From an uncultured Tolumonas sp. (GTDB taxonomy: Bacteria; Pseudomonadota; Gammaproteobacteria; Enterobacterales; Aeromonadaceae), in NCBI RefSeq assembly GCF_963556105.2, contig NZ_OY829945.1, positions 663,001-727,000 on the forward strand: a stretch of 64,000 bases of DNA, in the 5' to 3' direction. Positions within the stretch are counted from its first letter, which is position 1; each line of letters begins with the position of its first letter. A program made the translations under genes and the position numbers. Shown here in pieces: positions 48,330-59,420 of this stretch. Under the pieces are notes generated by a model. It was not told the DNA's origin and made no database searches. It saw only the letters and a program-made list of their open reading frames with translations.

Positions 48330-49784
48330 ATGACAAAAGTTGAGTTAGCCAAATTAAGAACTATGATCCCGGAAATGCGCCGGGTACGTCGTATCCATTT
48401 TATTGGGATCGGTGGCGCAGGTATGGGCGGTATTGCTGAAGTTTTGGCTAATGAAGGTTATCAAATCAGTGGTTCTGATATTGCCAATAATCGTGTCACA
48501 GAACATCTGGCCTCATTAGGCGCAGAAATTCAAATCGGTCATAAAGCTGAAAATGTGCAAGGTGCGAGTGTTGTGGTTGTTTCTACGGCGATACATGCCG
48601 ACAACCCAGAGGTAATTGCCGCGCGTGAACTGCGAATTCCAGTGGTCCGTCGTGCAGAAATGCTGGCGGAATTGATGCGTTATCGTCATGGTATTGCTAT
48701 CGCCGGTACTCATGGCAAAACCACCACTACCAGTTTGATTGCCAGTGTATATGCTCAGGCCGGTGCTGATCCTACTTTTGTGATCGGTGGCCTGTTAAAT
48801 AGTGCCGGTACCAACGCCCGTTTGGGAACCAGTCGTTACCTGATTGCCGAAGCCGATGAAAGTGATGCTTCTTTCCTGCATCTGCAACCAATGGTCGCCA
48901 TCGTAACCAATATTGAAGCCGACCATATGGATACGTATGGCGGTGATTTCTCGAAACTCCGCGCCACCTTCCTCGAGTTTTTACATAACTTACCGTTTTA
49001 TGGGCTCGCTGTGGTGTGCATTGATGACCCTGTGATCCGGGGCTTATTGCCAGAGATTGGCCGTGCCACGATCACTTACGGTTATAGCGATGACGCGGAC
49101 GTGCAAGTACAAGAGTTTGTGCAGGAAGGTAGCCAGACGCGCTTTCAGCTTCGGTTACAAAACGGAGCAATCTTACCAATCAATCTTAACTTGCCTGGCC
49201 GCCACAATGCATTGAATGCTGCGGCTACGATCGCAGTTGCATTGGAAGATCGTATTCCAACGGATGCCATCGTGGAAGCATTAGCTCAATTCGCCGGTGT
49301 TGGTCGTCGTTTTCAGCAATACGGTGAATTTGATACAGGTGCGGGTTCTGCATTGTTAGTTGATGACTATGGACATCACCCGACCGAAGTGCGTGCGACT
49401 TTAGCGTCAGCGCGCGCAGCTTGGCCAGAACGCCGCTTAGTTGTGGTTTTTCAGCCGCACCGTTATACGCGTACTCGTGATTTGTATGATGATTTTGCAG
49501 AAGTATTATCCAAAGCGGATGTACTGATCATGCTGGATGTTTATGCCGCTGGTGAAGAGGTAATCCCTGGGGCGGATGGCCGCAGTTTGTGCCGTTCAAT
49601 CCGTCAACGTGGTGCTCTGGATCCTATTTTTGTGGCAACACCGAATGAGGTTCCGGCTGTGTTGGCTGAGGTATTGAAGGATGGTGATGTCGTCTTGACA
49701 CAGGGAGCTGGTAACGTTGGACAACTGTCTCGTAAGCTGGCTGAACTCAAACTGAACATTAATGCGATGAAAACAACAAATTAA
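48330..49784 (+). CDS. murC: UDP-MurNAc-L-alanine ligase MurC
   Basis: 484 residues. MurC adds L-alanine to UDP-MurNAc, the first Mur ligase step. UDP-binding [14 protein letters not shown] near 25, ATP loop [13 protein letters not shown] (about 126-138), [12 protein letters not shown] and the HHPTEV block near 350. It is followed not by ddl, as in enterobacteria and vibrios, but by a 114-base gap with a promoter and then ftsQ. Confidence 0.98.
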   Translation: MTKVELAKLRTMIPEMRRVRRIHFIGIGGAGMGGIAEVLANEGYQISGSDIANNRVTEHLASLGAEIQIGHKAENVQGASVVVVSTAIHADNPEVIAARELRIPVVRRAEMLAELMRYRHGIAIAGTHGKTTTTSLIASVYAQAGADPTFVIGGLLNSAGTNARLGTSRYLIAEADESDASFLHLQPMVAIVTNIEADHMDTYGGDFSKLRATFLEFLHNLPFYGLAVVCIDDPVIRGLLPEIGRATITYGYSDDADVQVQEFVQEGSQTRFQLRLQNGAILPINLNLPGRHNALNAAATIAVALEDRIPTDAIVEALAQFAGVGRRFQQYGEFDTGAGSALLVDDYGHHPTEVRATLASARAAWPERRLVVVFQPHRYTRTRDLYDDFAEVLSKADVLIMLDVYAAGEEVIPGADGRSLCRSIRQRGALDPIFVATPNEVPAVLAEVLKDGDVVLTQGAGNVGQLSRKLAELKLNINAMKTTN

Positions 49785-49829
49785 TCGTCGCAAATGATAA
49801 AAACGGGCTTGAATAAGTCCCAAACAGTT

Positions 49830-49857
49830 TTGACCGATCTTAGCGTCTCGCTATAAT
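49830..49857 (+). promoter_or_regulatory. Strong sigma-70-like promoter for ftsQ-ftsA-ftsZ
   Basis: TTGACC, 16-base spacer, TATAAT: five of six and six of six matches. It sits in the murC-ftsQ gap, where other species keep ddl and its internal ftsQAZ promoters. Confidence 0.82.
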
Positions 49858-49898
49858 GTCGCGTCAACCTGAATGTGAATATTGGTTAAGGTGAAAAT

Positions 49899-50735
49899 GT
49901 GCGACAGGCGCGATTAGCTTCCGATGAGCAGGATCCAGCGCCGGTTGAAAGCTGCAGGCAAATTGCGGAAACGACAACTCGTACCCGTGGCGAATTTATA
50001 TTCGGGTTTGTGTTTTTTGTTTCGGTTGTTGCCGGGCTTTGGTCAACGGCCACAGACATTCGGCGCTGGTTGTTTGATGAAGACAAAATTCCAGTGAGCG
50101 GATTAGTAGTACAGGGTGATCTGGAGTATGTCAGCACGGAAGAAGTCCGTAAGGTGCTGGCAGAAAATCCCCAGACCAACAACTTTTTTAAGCTGGATGT
50201 TAATCAGCTGCAAAAAGAGGTTGAAGCGTTACCGTGGGTTTATCAGTCTTCTATTCGTAAGCGCTGGCCCGCACTACTGTATGTTTATGTCGTTGAGCAA
50301 ACTCCCTGTGCATTATGGGGAGATGACCGGTTGCTTAGTATTCGTGGCACGATATTTCGAGCGCCACGAGACAGATTAAAGAAGCCTCTGGTAGGACTTT
50401 CTGGTCCGGATGAACTGGCGGGTAAAGTTTGGGTGCAATACCAGCAGTTTGAGCGATTACTGGCATTAAACGGATACCACGTAGCGTCGGTACATATGAC
50501 CAATCGTCATTCGTGGGAAATTCAGTTGGTTTCCGGGCCGAAGTTGGTTCTTGGCCGGAATGACATGCTGGTTAAATTACAACAGTTTATTGATGTTTAT
50601 CCGAAGTTGGAAAATAGGGAACAGATTGATTATCTCGATCTTCGCTATGACACGGGGATAGCCGTCAGATGGAAACAACAAGAAGGGAGTGGTGATGACC
50701 AAAACCCCAGACAGAAATCTAATAGTCGGGCTTGA
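49899..50735 (+). CDS. ftsQ: Cell division protein FtsQ
   Basis: 278 residues, GTG start with AAGG about 7 bases upstream; an ATG two bases before is in another frame. FtsQ is the bitopic scaffold of FtsQLB. A cytosolic tail of about 35 residues, one membrane span (about 33-52), then a POTRA domain (SGLVVQGDLEYVSTEEVRKV, about 68-90) and the beta domain (WVYQSSIRKRWPALLYVYVVEQTP is typical of the family). Its end overlaps ftsA by about 41 bases. Confidence 0.95.
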   Translation: MRQARLASDEQDPAPVESCRQIAETTTRTRGEFIFGFVFFVSVVAGLWSTATDIRRWLFDEDKIPVSGLVVQGDLEYVSTEEVRKVLAENPQTNNFFKLDVNQLQKEVEALPWVYQSSIRKRWPALLYVYVVEQTPCALWGDDRLLSIRGTIFRAPRDRLKKPLVGLSGPDELAGKVWVQYQQFERLLALNGYHVASVHMTNRHSWEIQLVSGPKLVLGRNDMLVKLQQFIDVYPKLENREQIDYLDLRYDTGIAVRWKQQEGSGDDQNPRQKSNSRA

Positions 50736-51951
50736 TGTAGGTACAACCAAAATTGCAGTTTTGGTTGGTGAAGTGCTGCCTGATGGAGAGGTCAATATTG
50801 TTGGTCTGGGTACCCATGCTGCCAAAGGTATGGACAAAGGTGGTGTCAACGATCTGGAATCCGTTGTTAAGTCTTTGCAGCGTGCGGTAGAAGAGGCCGA
50901 GATGATGGCACAATGCCATATCTCTTCTGTCTTCCTGGGTATCTCCGGAAAACATATTGAATGCCGTAACGAAAAAGGTATTGTGCCCATCTCTGATGAA
51001 GAGGTAACACAGGACGATGTGGATAATGTTATTCACACGGCTAAATCTGTTCGTTTACCAGAAGAACACCGGGTATTGCATGTCATCCCGCAAGAGTATT
51101 CCATCGATTATCAGGAAGGGATCAAAAATCCAATTGGTCTGTCCGGTGTGCGGATGGGAGCCAAAGTTCATCTGATCACTTGCCATAATGATATGGCTCG
51201 GAACATTGAAAAATGTGTGGAGCGGGTTGGATTAAAAGTTGATCAAATCATCTTCTCTGCACTGGCATCCAGTTATGCCGTGTTGACTGATGATGAAAAA
51301 GAATTAGGTGTGTGTGTTGTTGATATCGGTGGCGGTACTATGGATATGGCCATCTTTACCGGCGGTGCATTACGTTACAGTAAGGTGATACCTTATGCTG
51401 GTCAGGCAGTAACCAGTGATATCGCGTATGCATTTGGTACACCTCCTGTTGATGCTGAAGCAATCAAAATGCGTTACGGCTGCGCTTTAGGCCGTTTAGT
51501 CAGCAAAGAAGATACGATTGAAGTACCTAGTGTTGGTGGTCGCCCGGCGCGTAGCTTACAGCGACAAACACTGGCGGAAGTTATTGAACCACGTTACAGC
51601 GAATTGTTGGGGATGGTTCATGATGAGATTATGCGCGTCCAATCAGATCTTCGATCTCAGGGCGTGAAACATCAACTGGCTGCCGGTGTGGTTTTAACTG
51701 GCGGTGCAGCTGAGATAGAAGGAATTGTCGAGTGTGCCGAACAGGTATTCCAATGCCAGGTACGGATCGGCCATCCGACCAATATTAGAGGCCTCACTGA
51801 TTATGTAGAAGCACCGGCTTATGCAACAGCAGTGGGGTTATTGCAATACGGTAAATTGCATCAAGGACAAACCGTGGTGGATGTACGTGAAAAAGCCAGT
51901 ATGACTGGCTGGTTCAAACGTGTCACTAATTGGTTAAAAGGCGAATTCTAG
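50695..51951 (+). CDS. ftsA: Cell division actin-like protein FtsA
   Basis: 418 residues from ATG 50695, which has GGGAG 5 bases upstream; two in-frame GTG codons just before (50689, 50692) are less well placed. FtsA tethers FtsZ to the membrane. Actin-family phosphate loops: VGLDVGTTKIAVLVGE near the start and VVDIGGGTMDMAIFTGG near 205, with GVVLTGGAAEIEG near 330. The C-terminal amphipathic helix TGWFKRVTNWLKGEF is the membrane anchor. The region KGMDKGGVNDLESVVKS is the family-specific 1C-near segment. Confidence 0.97.
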   Translation: MTKTPDRNLIVGLDVGTTKIAVLVGEVLPDGEVNIVGLGTHAAKGMDKGGVNDLESVVKSLQRAVEEAEMMAQCHISSVFLGISGKHIECRNEKGIVPISDEEVTQDDVDNVIHTAKSVRLPEEHRVLHVIPQEYSIDYQEGIKNPIGLSGVRMGAKVHLITCHNDMARNIEKCVERVGLKVDQIIFSALASSYAVLTDDEKELGVCVVDIGGGTMDMAIFTGGALRYSKVIPYAGQAVTSDIAYAFGTPPVDAEAIKMRYGCALGRLVSKEDTIEVPSVGGRPARSLQRQTLAEVIEPRYSELLGMVHDEIMRVQSDLRSQGVKHQLAAGVVLTGGAAEIEGIVECAEQVFQCQVRIGHPTNIRGLTDYVEAPAYATAVGLLQYGKLHQGQTVVDVREKASMTGWFKRVTNWLKGEF

Positions 51952-51987
51952 TTTTTGCGAAGGCAAAACCAAGGCGGAGAGATAATC

Positions 51988-53145
51988 ATGTTTACATTTG
52001 AACCGGTTGGCAGTCAGGGTGATGATGCACTTATAAAAGTAATCGGCATCGGTGGTGGTGGTGGTAACGCAGTAGAACATATGCTGCGTGAAAACATCGA
52101 AGGTGTTCACTTTGTTGCTGTCAATACTGATGCTCAAGCATTACGTAATTCAGGTGCTGAAACCACAATTCAGATTGGTGCGAATATCACCAAAGGGTTG
52201 GGTGCAGGCGCTAATCCAGATGTGGGTCGTGAGGCTGCTCTGGAAAATCGTGATGAAATCCGTCAAATGCTGACTGGTTCTGACATGGTCTTTATCGCTG
52301 CCGGTATGGGGGGCGGTACAGGTACTGGTGCTGCGCCAATCATTGCCGAAGTAGCGAAAGAGCTGGGCATTCTGACTGTTGCAGTGGTTACCAAGCCATT
52401 CAATTTTGAAGGCAAAAAACGCATGAGTTATGCGCTGCAAGGTATCGATGAATTGTCAAAACATGTTGACTCATTGATCACCATTCCTAACGACAAACTG
52501 CTGAAAGTGTTGGGTCGTGGTGTCAGCCTGTTGGATGCATTCAAAGCGGCTAACAACGTATTGCTGGGTGCGGTACAAGGTATTGCTGAATTGATCACCC
52601 GTCCTGGTTTGATCAACGTTGACTTCGCTGACGTACGTACTGTTATGCGCGAAATGGGTACTGCGATGATGGGTACCGGTTCTGCGCGTGGTGATGATCG
52701 TGCAGAAGAAGCAGCTGAAAAAGCGATTTCCAGCCCACTGCTGGAAGATATCGATTTGGCTGGTGCTAAAGGTATTTTGGTTAACATCACTGCTGGCCTT
52801 GATGTCACCATGGAAGAGTTTGAAACTGTTGGTAATGCGGTTAAAGCGTTTGCTTCTGAGAACGCCACTGTTGTAGTTGGTGCGGTTATCGACCCAGCTT
52901 TGGAAGATGAATTACGCGTGACTGTTGTTGCAACTGGTATCGGTAACGAGCGCAAACCAGACATTACACTGGTTAAAAACTCACAGAAAGCTGTTGAGCG
53001 TCCAATGCGTCCAATTATGCATGAAACTCATACACCACGTTATGACGAACGTGTTATGCAGCAGACTGTTAACGCTGAGCCGCAACCACGCAGTGAGCCA
53101 GATTATCTGGATATTCCTGCCTTTTTGCGTAAGCAGGCGGATTGA
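51988..53145 (+). CDS. ftsZ: Cell division GTPase FtsZ
   Basis: 385 residues from ATG 51988 (GGAGA about 9 bases upstream). The open frame extends to 51955 but family N-termini start MFTFEPV or MFEP. Tubulin-like: [10 protein letters not shown] near 20, GTP signature [11 protein letters not shown] near 105, [11 protein letters not shown] near 208. Acidic C-terminal peptide [14 protein letters not shown] binds FtsA and ZipA. Ordered after ftsA with a 36-base gap. Confidence 0.98.
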   Translation: MFTFEPVGSQGDDALIKVIGIGGGGGNAVEHMLRENIEGVHFVAVNTDAQALRNSGAETTIQIGANITKGLGAGANPDVGREAALENRDEIRQMLTGSDMVFIAAGMGGGTGTGAAPIIAEVAKELGILTVAVVTKPFNFEGKKRMSYALQGIDELSKHVDSLITIPNDKLLKVLGRGVSLLDAFKAANNVLLGAVQGIAELITRPGLINVDFADVRTVMREMGTAMMGTGSARGDDRAEEAAEKAISSPLLEDIDLAGAKGILVNITAGLDVTMEEFETVGNAVKAFASENATVVVGAVIDPALEDELRVTVVATGIGNERKPDITLVKNSQKAVERPMRPIMHETHTPRYDERVMQQTVNAEPQPRSEPDYLDIPAFLRKQAD

Positions 53146-53278
53146 TCTGTCGGACAAAGCTAAATAAACGGTGCATGCTATGCTAAGTGTATAGCTGCAC
53201 AAAAATTAGCATCAATATGGCAGCTATGTTACAGTTGACGAACGAGCTATAGCTCAAAAGTCTGTGCTGGGGATATTT

Positions 53279-54202
53279 ATGATTAGACAACGTACGCTCA
53301 AGCAACTAGTTCACGCGACCGGAGTCGGTTTACACTCTGGTCGTAAGGTGTCGCTGACGTTTCGTCCTGCGCCAGTTAATACTGGTATCATCTATGTCAG
53401 AACCGACCTGCAGCCTGAAGTGGAATTAAAAGCTGATGCGCAGTTTGTGCGTGATACCGTGCTGTGTACGGCATTGGTTAACGAGCAAGGTGTGCGGATT
53501 TCCACGGTTGAACATTTATCTGCCGCATTAGCTGCGTTAGGTATCGACAATTTATATGTCGAAGTTGATGCGCCTGAAGTGCCAGTAATGGATGGCAGCG
53601 CTCATCCATTTATTTATCTGTTGCAATCAGGTGGTATTGAAGAACAATCCTTACCAAAACAATTTATTCGTGTTAAAAAGACGGTGCGAGTAGAAGATGG
53701 CGATAAATGGGCTGAGTTTTCGCCTTATCATCGTGGTTTTCGTATGGATCTGCAGATTGACTTCCATCATCCGGTATTTGATAAACAGAATCAACATCTG
53801 GTGCTGGATTTTTCTGGAAGTAAATTTGCTAAAGAAATCAGCCGGGCAAGAACGTTTGGTTTCATGAAAGATATTGAGTATCTGCATTCACAAAATCTGG
53901 CCCTCGGTGGCAGTTTAGACAACGCGGTTGTGTTGGATGATTACCGGGTGCTGAATGAAGAAGGTTTGCGGTACGAAGATGAATTCGTGAAGCACAAAAT
54001 GCTGGATGCGATCGGTGATTTGTATATGTGCAATCACAGCATTTTAGGCCAGTTCAAAGCGTATAAAACGGGCCATGCAGTAAACAATAAATTACTGCGT
54101 GCGATGTTAGCTGATGCTGAAGCGTGGGAAATGGTGACCTTTGAAGAGGAAGCCGCAAAATCACCAATTGCTTATTTTGGTACCAAACTCGTTTTAGCTT
54201 AA
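53279..54202 (+). CDS. lpxC: UDP-3-O-acyl-N-acetylglucosamine deacetylase LpxC
   Basis: 307 residues from ATG 53279 (E. coli 305), GGGGAT five bases upstream; the frame also reaches back to 53264. LpxC is the zinc-dependent, committed step of lipid A synthesis. Zinc ligands: His in [14 protein letters not shown], and the [12 protein letters not shown] block; the catalytic base is in [16 protein letters not shown] (His near 265). The C-terminus, [18 protein letters not shown], lacks the enterobacterial FtsH degradation tail pattern LAxxxxxAVLA only in part, so proteolytic control cannot be judged. Confidence 0.98.
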   Translation: MIRQRTLKQLVHATGVGLHSGRKVSLTFRPAPVNTGIIYVRTDLQPEVELKADAQFVRDTVLCTALVNEQGVRISTVEHLSAALAALGIDNLYVEVDAPEVPVMDGSAHPFIYLLQSGGIEEQSLPKQFIRVKKTVRVEDGDKWAEFSPYHRGFRMDLQIDFHHPVFDKQNQHLVLDFSGSKFAKEISRARTFGFMKDIEYLHSQNLALGGSLDNAVVLDDYRVLNEEGLRYEDEFVKHKMLDAIGDLYMCNHSILGQFKAYKTGHAVNNKLLRAMLADAEAWEMVTFEEEAAKSPIAYFGTKLVLA

Positions 54203-54218
54203 GTTCATATTCTTAAAT

Positions 54219-54258
54219 ACACAAAGCACCGGTTCTCCGCCCGGTGCTTTGTCGTTTC
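54219..54258 (+). terminator. Terminator of lpxC
   Basis: A 12-bp stem ACAAAGCACCGG / CCGGTGCTTTGT with an 8-base loop, followed by CGTTTCT. It ends the dcw-lpxC transcript before secA. Confidence 0.85.
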
Positions 54259-54447
54259 TAGTGCTGACAATAGCAGACTCGAAAGTCTGGTTATGGTAAT
54301 CTTTCTGCATCGCAAACATGGCATTCCCAATATTCTTTCCTTGAATACTAGGTTTTGTGTCCCCATATATCGCGTAATGGTATTAGAAATTCCGAATCGC
54401 TGCCCGTAAGGGTGGAAAATAATCAATAGCCTGAGAGTTGGGTAATA

Positions 54448-57171
54448 ATGATCACCAAACTATTTACCAAGATCATTGGTAGTCGTAATGACCGCACAGT
54501 AAAAGCACTAAAAAAAATAGTTAAACAAATCAATGAACTGGAGCCTCAATTCGCTTCTCTGGCTGATGTTGATTTACAAGCAAAAACCGCAGAATTCCGC
54601 CAACGATTGCAGCAGGGTGAAGAATTAGAGTCTTTATTACCCGAAGCCTTTGCTACCGTGCGTGAAGCATCTAAACGCGTATTTAACATGCGTCATTTTG
54701 ATGTGCAGCTGATGGGCGGCATGGTATTGAATAATAACCAAATCGCGGAAATGAAAACGGGTGAAGGTAAAACCCTCACGGCAACTTTACCGGCTTACTT
54801 AAATGCATTAACCGGACGCGGTGTGCATATTGTCACAGTAAACGATTATCTGGCTCGCCGCGACGCAGAATGGAGTCGTCCATTGTTTGCTTTCCTCGGT
54901 ATGACGGTCGGTTGTAATTTACCGGGTATGAGTCATGAAGAAAAACAAGAAGGTTATGCTTGTGACATTACCTACGGTACCAATAACGAATTTGGCTTTG
55001 ACTATCTGCGTGACAATATGGCCTTTGCTGCAGAGCAACGTGTTCAGCGCCCGCTTTATTATGCGTTAGTGGACGAAGTTGACTCCGTATTGATCGACGA
55101 AGCGCGTACTCCGTTAATTATTTCTGGTGCAGCGGAAGACAGTTCTGAACTGTATATCAAGATCAATACCCTGGTTCCGTTGTTACAAAAACAAGACAAA
55201 GAAGATTCGGAAGAATATCAAGGTAATGGTCATTACACGGTAGATGAAAAAGCCCGTCAGGCCTATCTGACCGAAAATGGACAAATCTTTGTTGAGGAAT
55301 GGCTGAAACAACAAGGTCTGATGACAGCCGAAGATTCGTTATTTTCTGTTGCCAATATTACTCTGTTACATCATGTGAATGCGGCATTACGTGCCAACAC
55401 TTTGTTTGAGCGTGATGTGGATTACATCGTTAAAGATGATGAAGTAGTCATCGTCGACGAACATACCGGTCGTACTATGGCAGGACGTCGTTGGTCAGAA
55501 GGTTTACACCAAGCTATTGAAGCCAAAGAAGGTGTAAAAATTCGTAACGAAAACCAGACCCTTGCCTCGATTACTTTCCAAAACTATTTCCGTTTATATG
55601 AAAAATTAGCTGGTATGACCGGCACTGCGGATACTGAAGCTTATGAGTTCCAGCAGATTTATGGTTTGGAAACAGTAGTATTACCAACCAATCGTCCAAT
55701 GATCCGTGATGATATGGGGGATTTGGTTTATCTCACGGAACAAGAAAAATATTCTGCCATCATTGAAGATATTAAAATTCGTGTAGCAGAACAGCGTCCG
55801 GTTCTTGTTGGTACGATCTCGATTGAAAACTCAGAACTGTTGTCTAATATCCTGACGAAAGAAGGGATTGAACATAAAGTACTGAATGCTAAGTTCCATG
55901 CCCAAGAAGCACAGATCATCGCTCAGGCTGGCCGTCCAAGTGCAGTAACTATTGCTACCAATATGGCTGGTCGTGGTACCGATATCGTATTGGGTGGTAG
56001 CTGGCAAGCTGAGATTGATGAATTAGAGAATCCAACAGCAGAACAGATTGCAGCTATCAAAAATGCATGGCAGCAACGTCATGATGCAGTCATTGCAGCA
56101 GGTGGTTTACACATTATTGGTACCGAGCGTCACGAATCTCGCCGTATCGATAACCAGCTGCGTGGCCGTTCCGGCCGTCAAGGTGATCCAGGATCTTCAC
56201 GTTTCTATCTGTCCATGGAAGACAGCTTGATGCGTATCTTTGCTTCTGATCGCGTCAGTGGCATGATGAAAAAACTGGGAATGGAACATGGTGAAGCCAT
56301 CGAGCATCCTTGGGTAAGCAAAGCCATCGAAAATGCGCAGCGTAAAGTTGAAGGCCGTAACTTTGACATTCGTAAAAACCTGCTTGAGTTCGATGATGTT
56401 GCTAACGACCAACGTAAAGTGGTTTATGAACAGCGTAACGAATTATTAGAAAGCGCTGATATTTCCGCAACTATTCATATGATCAAAGCGGATGTCATCA
56501 ACCGTATGATTGACCAGTACATCGCGCCACATTCACTGGATGAAAGCTGGGATATTGCAGGCTTAGAGTTGCGTTTACGCGCTGATTTTGCCATCGATCT
56601 TCCGATTGCTCAGTGGATCAAAGACGATGATAAGTTATACGAAGAAAAAATTCGTGAACGTATTATCGACGAAATTGAAGCTAGTTATGCCCGTAAAGAA
56701 GAACTGGCTGGCCATGAAGTACTGCGTCAATTTGAAAAATCAGTGATGTTACAAACGCTGGATAATCTGTGGAAAGAGCATTTGGCAGCAATGGATCATC
56801 TGCGTCAGGGCATTCATTTGCGTGGTTATGCACAAAAGAATCCGAAACAGGAATACAAGCGTGAAGCATTTGAATTATTTACTCAAATGCTGGAAAACCT
56901 GAAACAACAGGTTGTGAGTATTGTGTGTCGAGTTCAAGTACAAGAGCCGGATGTTGATGCGATTGAAGAACAACGTCGTCAATCAGAAGCAACACAAGTA
57001 CGTACTTACAGTCATGAAGAAACCAATGCACTTGCTGAGGATGATGCAGGATCAGAACAAGATCCAAGTGCTGAGCCGTTTGTACGTGATAGCGTCAAAG
57101 TGGGACGAAATGATCCGTGTCCTTGTGGTTCAGGCAAAAAATACAAGCATTGCCATGGCAAATTAGACTGA
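54448..57171 (+). CDS. secA: Preprotein translocase ATPase SecA
   Basis: 907 residues (E. coli 901). SecA drives preproteins through SecYEG. Walker A is in [15 protein letters not shown] (about 102-109 core), the DEAD-like [17 protein letters not shown], the GTDIVLGG motif and [20 protein letters not shown]. The C-terminal zinc-binding tail [14 protein letters not shown], which contacts SecB and lipids, is intact, matching the presence of secB in this window. Separated from lpxC by a terminator and 245 bases with no recognisable secM. Confidence 0.98.
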   Translation: MITKLFTKIIGSRNDRTVKALKKIVKQINELEPQFASLADVDLQAKTAEFRQRLQQGEELESLLPEAFATVREASKRVFNMRHFDVQLMGGMVLNNNQIAEMKTGEGKTLTATLPAYLNALTGRGVHIVTVNDYLARRDAEWSRPLFAFLGMTVGCNLPGMSHEEKQEGYACDITYGTNNEFGFDYLRDNMAFAAEQRVQRPLYYALVDEVDSVLIDEARTPLIISGAAEDSSELYIKINTLVPLLQKQDKEDSEEYQGNGHYTVDEKARQAYLTENGQIFVEEWLKQQGLMTAEDSLFSVANITLLHHVNAALRANTLFERDVDYIVKDDEVVIVDEHTGRTMAGRRWSEGLHQAIEAKEGVKIRNENQTLASITFQNYFRLYEKLAGMTGTADTEAYEFQQIYGLETVVLPTNRPMIRDDMGDLVYLTEQEKYSAIIEDIKIRVAEQRPVLVGTISIENSELLSNILTKEGIEHKVLNAKFHAQEAQIIAQAGRPSAVTIATNMAGRGTDIVLGGSWQAEIDELENPTAEQIAAIKNAWQQRHDAVIAAGGLHIIGTERHESRRIDNQLRGRSGRQGDPGSSRFYLSMEDSLMRIFASDRVSGMMKKLGMEHGEAIEHPWVSKAIENAQRKVEGRNFDIRKNLLEFDDVANDQRKVVYEQRNELLESADISATIHMIKADVINRMIDQYIAPHSLDESWDIAGLELRLRADFAIDLPIAQWIKDDDKLYEEKIRERIIDEIEASYARKEELAGHEVLRQFEKSVMLQTLDNLWKEHLAAMDHLRQGIHLRGYAQKNPKQEYKREAFELFTQMLENLKQQVVSIVCRVQVQEPDVDAIEEQRRQSEATQVRTYSHEETNALAEDDAGSEQDPSAEPFVRDSVKVGRNDPCPCGSGKKYKHCHGKLD

Positions 57172-57188
57172 TATATTTATAAAAATAT

Positions 57189-57216
57189 TTAAAGGCGACT
57201 TCGGTCGCCTTTTTGT
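57189..57216 (+). terminator. Terminator of secA
   Basis: Stem AAAGGCGAC / GTCGCCTTT with a TTCG tetraloop and a following T run, 20 bases after the secA stop; ends close to mutT's ribosome-binding site. Confidence 0.9.
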
Positions 57217-57230
57217 TAACAGGAATATGT

Positions 57231-57635
57231 ATGAAACAAGTATGGGTCGCAGTGGGTGTTATTTATGATCCCAAACAAGGGTATTTTATTTGTCGCCGGG
57301 CAATACATCAGCATCAGGGTGGGAAATGGGAATTTCCAGGTGGGAAAGTTGAATTAGAAGAGACTGTTCAACAAGCATTACAGAGAGAATTACAGGAAGA
57401 AATAGGTATTAATGTAACAGCTGCGGAGCCCTTATTAGTCATCGAACATAATTACAGTGATAAATCGGTAAAATTAGATGTGTGGCTGGTTACGGCTTTT
57501 ACCGGTAAAGCGCAAAGTTTAGAAGGCTTGGAAAACCGCTGGGTACAGCTGAATGAACTAAGCAAACTCGATTTTCCTGAAGCCAACAGACCGATCATTG
57601 AGGTTTTATGTCAACGAGCAAATGTATCAGTTTAG
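57231..57635 (+). CDS. mutT: 8-oxo-dGTP diphosphatase MutT
   Basis: 134 residues from ATG 57231 (AGGAA eight bases upstream). MutT hydrolyses oxidised dGTP to the monophosphate, preventing A:T to C:G mutations. The complete Nudix box is [20 protein letters not shown] then IGI, with all the conserved Gly, Glu and Arg positions. [17 protein letters not shown] is the preceding family-specific stretch (MutT class). Converges with yacG, overlapping its end by 4 bases. Confidence 0.96.
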   Translation: MKQVWVAVGVIYDPKQGYFICRRAIHQHQGGKWEFPGGKVELEETVQQALQRELQEEIGINVTAAEPLLVIEHNYSDKSVKLDVWLVTAFTGKAQSLEGLENRWVQLNELSKLDFPEANRPIIEVLCQRANVSV

Positions 57636-57847
57636 TCTTGATCTAATAATTCCAGATCTTCAGGCGATAACTGTAATGTAGCAATTTCTGAGGTTGATTC
57701 ATTTTCATCGGCAATGCGACGTTCTTCACTAAACCATTCCCCGAGGTCAATTAGACGGCAACGTTCACTACAGAATGGTCGATAGCTATTTTCTGGCGTC
57801 CAACTAATCAAATTATTGCAAGTAGGGCATTTAACTTCCAAGACCAT
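57632..57847 (-). CDS. yacG: DNA gyrase inhibitor YacG
   Basis: 71 residues. YacG binds GyrB and blocks DNA binding by gyrase. Zinc ligands CPTCNN (about 7-10) and CSERCR (about 26-30) give the CxxC...CxxxC pattern; [20 protein letters not shown] is the family core. The rest is an acidic tail. Sits next to coaE and mutT, as in many gammaproteobacteria. Confidence 0.95.
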   Translation of the reverse strand: MVLEVKCPTCNNLISWTPENSYRPFCSERCRLIDLGEWFSEERRIADENESTSEIATLQLSPEDLELLDQD

Positions 57848-57918
57848 TACCTCTGAAAAGCATACTAAATATGATTAAACTGCATGATTATACCATATCG
57901 CCGATAACATAGAGTTAG

Positions 57919-58527
57919 TCAGGTATGTTGTGCGGCTAGAGATAAATAACTCTGATGTAGTTTATTTATTGCAATCTGACGTTGTTCGGATGTTACGTTA
58001 TCACCATTAAATAAGATGTCATCTGCGAGAGTTAATCGTTTTTGGCGTGGACACTGCGAGGATATGATTGCCTGAACTTGTGCTTCTGTCGTGTTATCTC
58101 GCCGCATTGTCCGTCGGATTTGTGTGGCTTCATCAACATCGATCACTAATGTTCGCTGTACCAATGATCGCAGATTATTTTCAAACAGCAGTGGTACCAT
58201 CAGTATGCAATAAGGGCCTATGGTTTCTTGGCATTGTTGTAGCATTCGTTGCCGAATTAATGGATGCAGCAGGTCATTAAGCCATTGTCGTGCTTGTTCA
58301 TCGGCAAACACTTTATCACGCAACTGGCGACGATCTAATGACCCATCAGTGAGTAATATTGATTCACCAAAATGTTCGGATATTGCTTTTAAAGCTGTTG
58401 TACCAGGAAGTACTACTTCTCGGGCAGTTTGGTCGGCATCAATACATGCTACGCCAAGCTCAATGAAATGTTGAGCCACCGTTGATTTCCCAGAGCCAAT
58501 ACCACCAGTCAGGCCGACAATAAACAT
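57919..58527 (-). CDS. coaE: Dephospho-CoA kinase CoaE
   Basis: 202 residues. CoaE phosphorylates the 3' hydroxyl of dephospho-CoA, the last step of coenzyme A synthesis. P-loop GLTGGIGSGKSTVAQHF (about 5-21); CIDADQTAREVVLPG is the next family block and VPLLFENNL a later one. The ATG shares its last base with the pilD stop (58527), so pilD and coaE are translationally linked, as in pilD-coaE of Pseudomonas, Vibrio and Aeromonas. Confidence 0.97.
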   Translation of the reverse strand: MFIVGLTGGIGSGKSTVAQHFIELGVACIDADQTAREVVLPGTTALKAISEHFGESILLTDGSLDRRQLRDKVFADEQARQWLNDLLHPLIRQRMLQQCQETIGPYCILMVPLLFENNLRSLVQRTLVIDVDEATQIRRTMRRDNTTEAQVQAIISSQCPRQKRLTLADDILFNGDNVTSEQRQIAINKLHQSYLSLAAQHT

Positions 58528-59402
58528 CAGCCGATCAACCCGAGATACCAGTTGGTTATCTGGTTACCCCACAGTAATGCAATCCAGCCGGCAATCGCGA
58601 GGTAAGGACCAAAAGGCATTGGTTTACCTTGTTGTTGTTGTTTCATTACGATTAATGTGATGCCTAATACGGCGCCAACGCAGGATGATAAGATCAATAT
58701 TAACGGAAGCGATTGCCAACCTAACCAAGCACCCAAGGCGGCAAGTAATTTGAAATCACCATACCCCATGCCTTCTTTACCGGTGAGTAGTTTGAATGCC
58801 CAGTAAAGTGACCAGAGCACCATATATCCGGCAATTGCACCAATGACGGCATCAGCAAGTGGAACAAACTGTTGTGACAGATTCAGTAGTAAACCAATCC
58901 AGAGTAAAGGTAAGGTTAATTGATCGGGCAATAATAACTTATCGAGGTCAATAAATGTTAATGCTAACAATACCCACGTTAATAGCAATGCTCCGGCTAA
59001 AGCCCAACTTGGCGGGTAATACAAAGCAACAGCAATAGATGCTAATGCGCACAATAACTCAACCAGTGGATAACGGGCACTGATCGGCTGATGGCATGAA
59101 CTACAACGGCCTTTGAGAAATAACCAGCTGAATAGAGGGATATTTTCTGAGGCAGTGATTTTGTGCCCGCAATGCGGGCATGCTGAACGGGGTAAGAACA
59201 GGTTATAACGTTCTGCAGAAACAGTGCTGCTGTCATTACTAGAGAAATAGTCTTGATACTCCTGCTGCCAGCTGCGTTCCTGCATAATAGGCAGCCGATG
59301 AATCAGAACGTTTAAAAAGCTACCAACCAGTAGAGAGAATAAGCCTAACAGGAAAAAATATAGCCAGTGATACTGGCTATAAAGCATAAAAATGAGATCC
59401 AT
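58527..59402 (-). CDS. pilD: Prepilin peptidase / N-methyltransferase PilD (TapD)
   Basis: 291 residues. PilD cleaves the leader from type IV prepilins and type II secretion pseudopilins and N-methylates the new phenylalanine. N-terminal cytoplasmic domain has the zinc cysteines CPHC (about 74-77) and CSSC (about 99-102), needed for methylation. Catalytic aspartates are in LTFIDLDKLLLPDQL (near 150) and YGDFKLLAALGAW (near 212). Follows pilC by 18 bases on the same strand. Confidence 0.96.
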   Translation of the reverse strand: MDLIFMLYSQYHWLYFFLLGLFSLLVGSFLNVLIHRLPIMQERSWQQEYQDYFSSNDSSTVSAERYNLFLPRSACPHCGHKITASENIPLFSWLFLKGRCSSCHQPISARYPLVELLCALASIAVALYYPPSWALAGALLLTWVLLALTFIDLDKLLLPDQLTLPLLWIGLLLNLSQQFVPLADAVIGAIAGYMVLWSLYWAFKLLTGKEGMGYGDFKLLAALGAWLGWQSLPLILILSSCVGAVLGITLIVMKQQQQGKPMPFGPYLAIAGWIALLWGNQITNWYLGLIG

Positions 59403-59420
59403 GAATGACCAACTAAATTA

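Noticed and set aside
54293-54409. SecM homologue upstream of secA
   Set aside because: Too short, no signal sequence and no arrest motif; kept only as a weak leader-peptide candidate.
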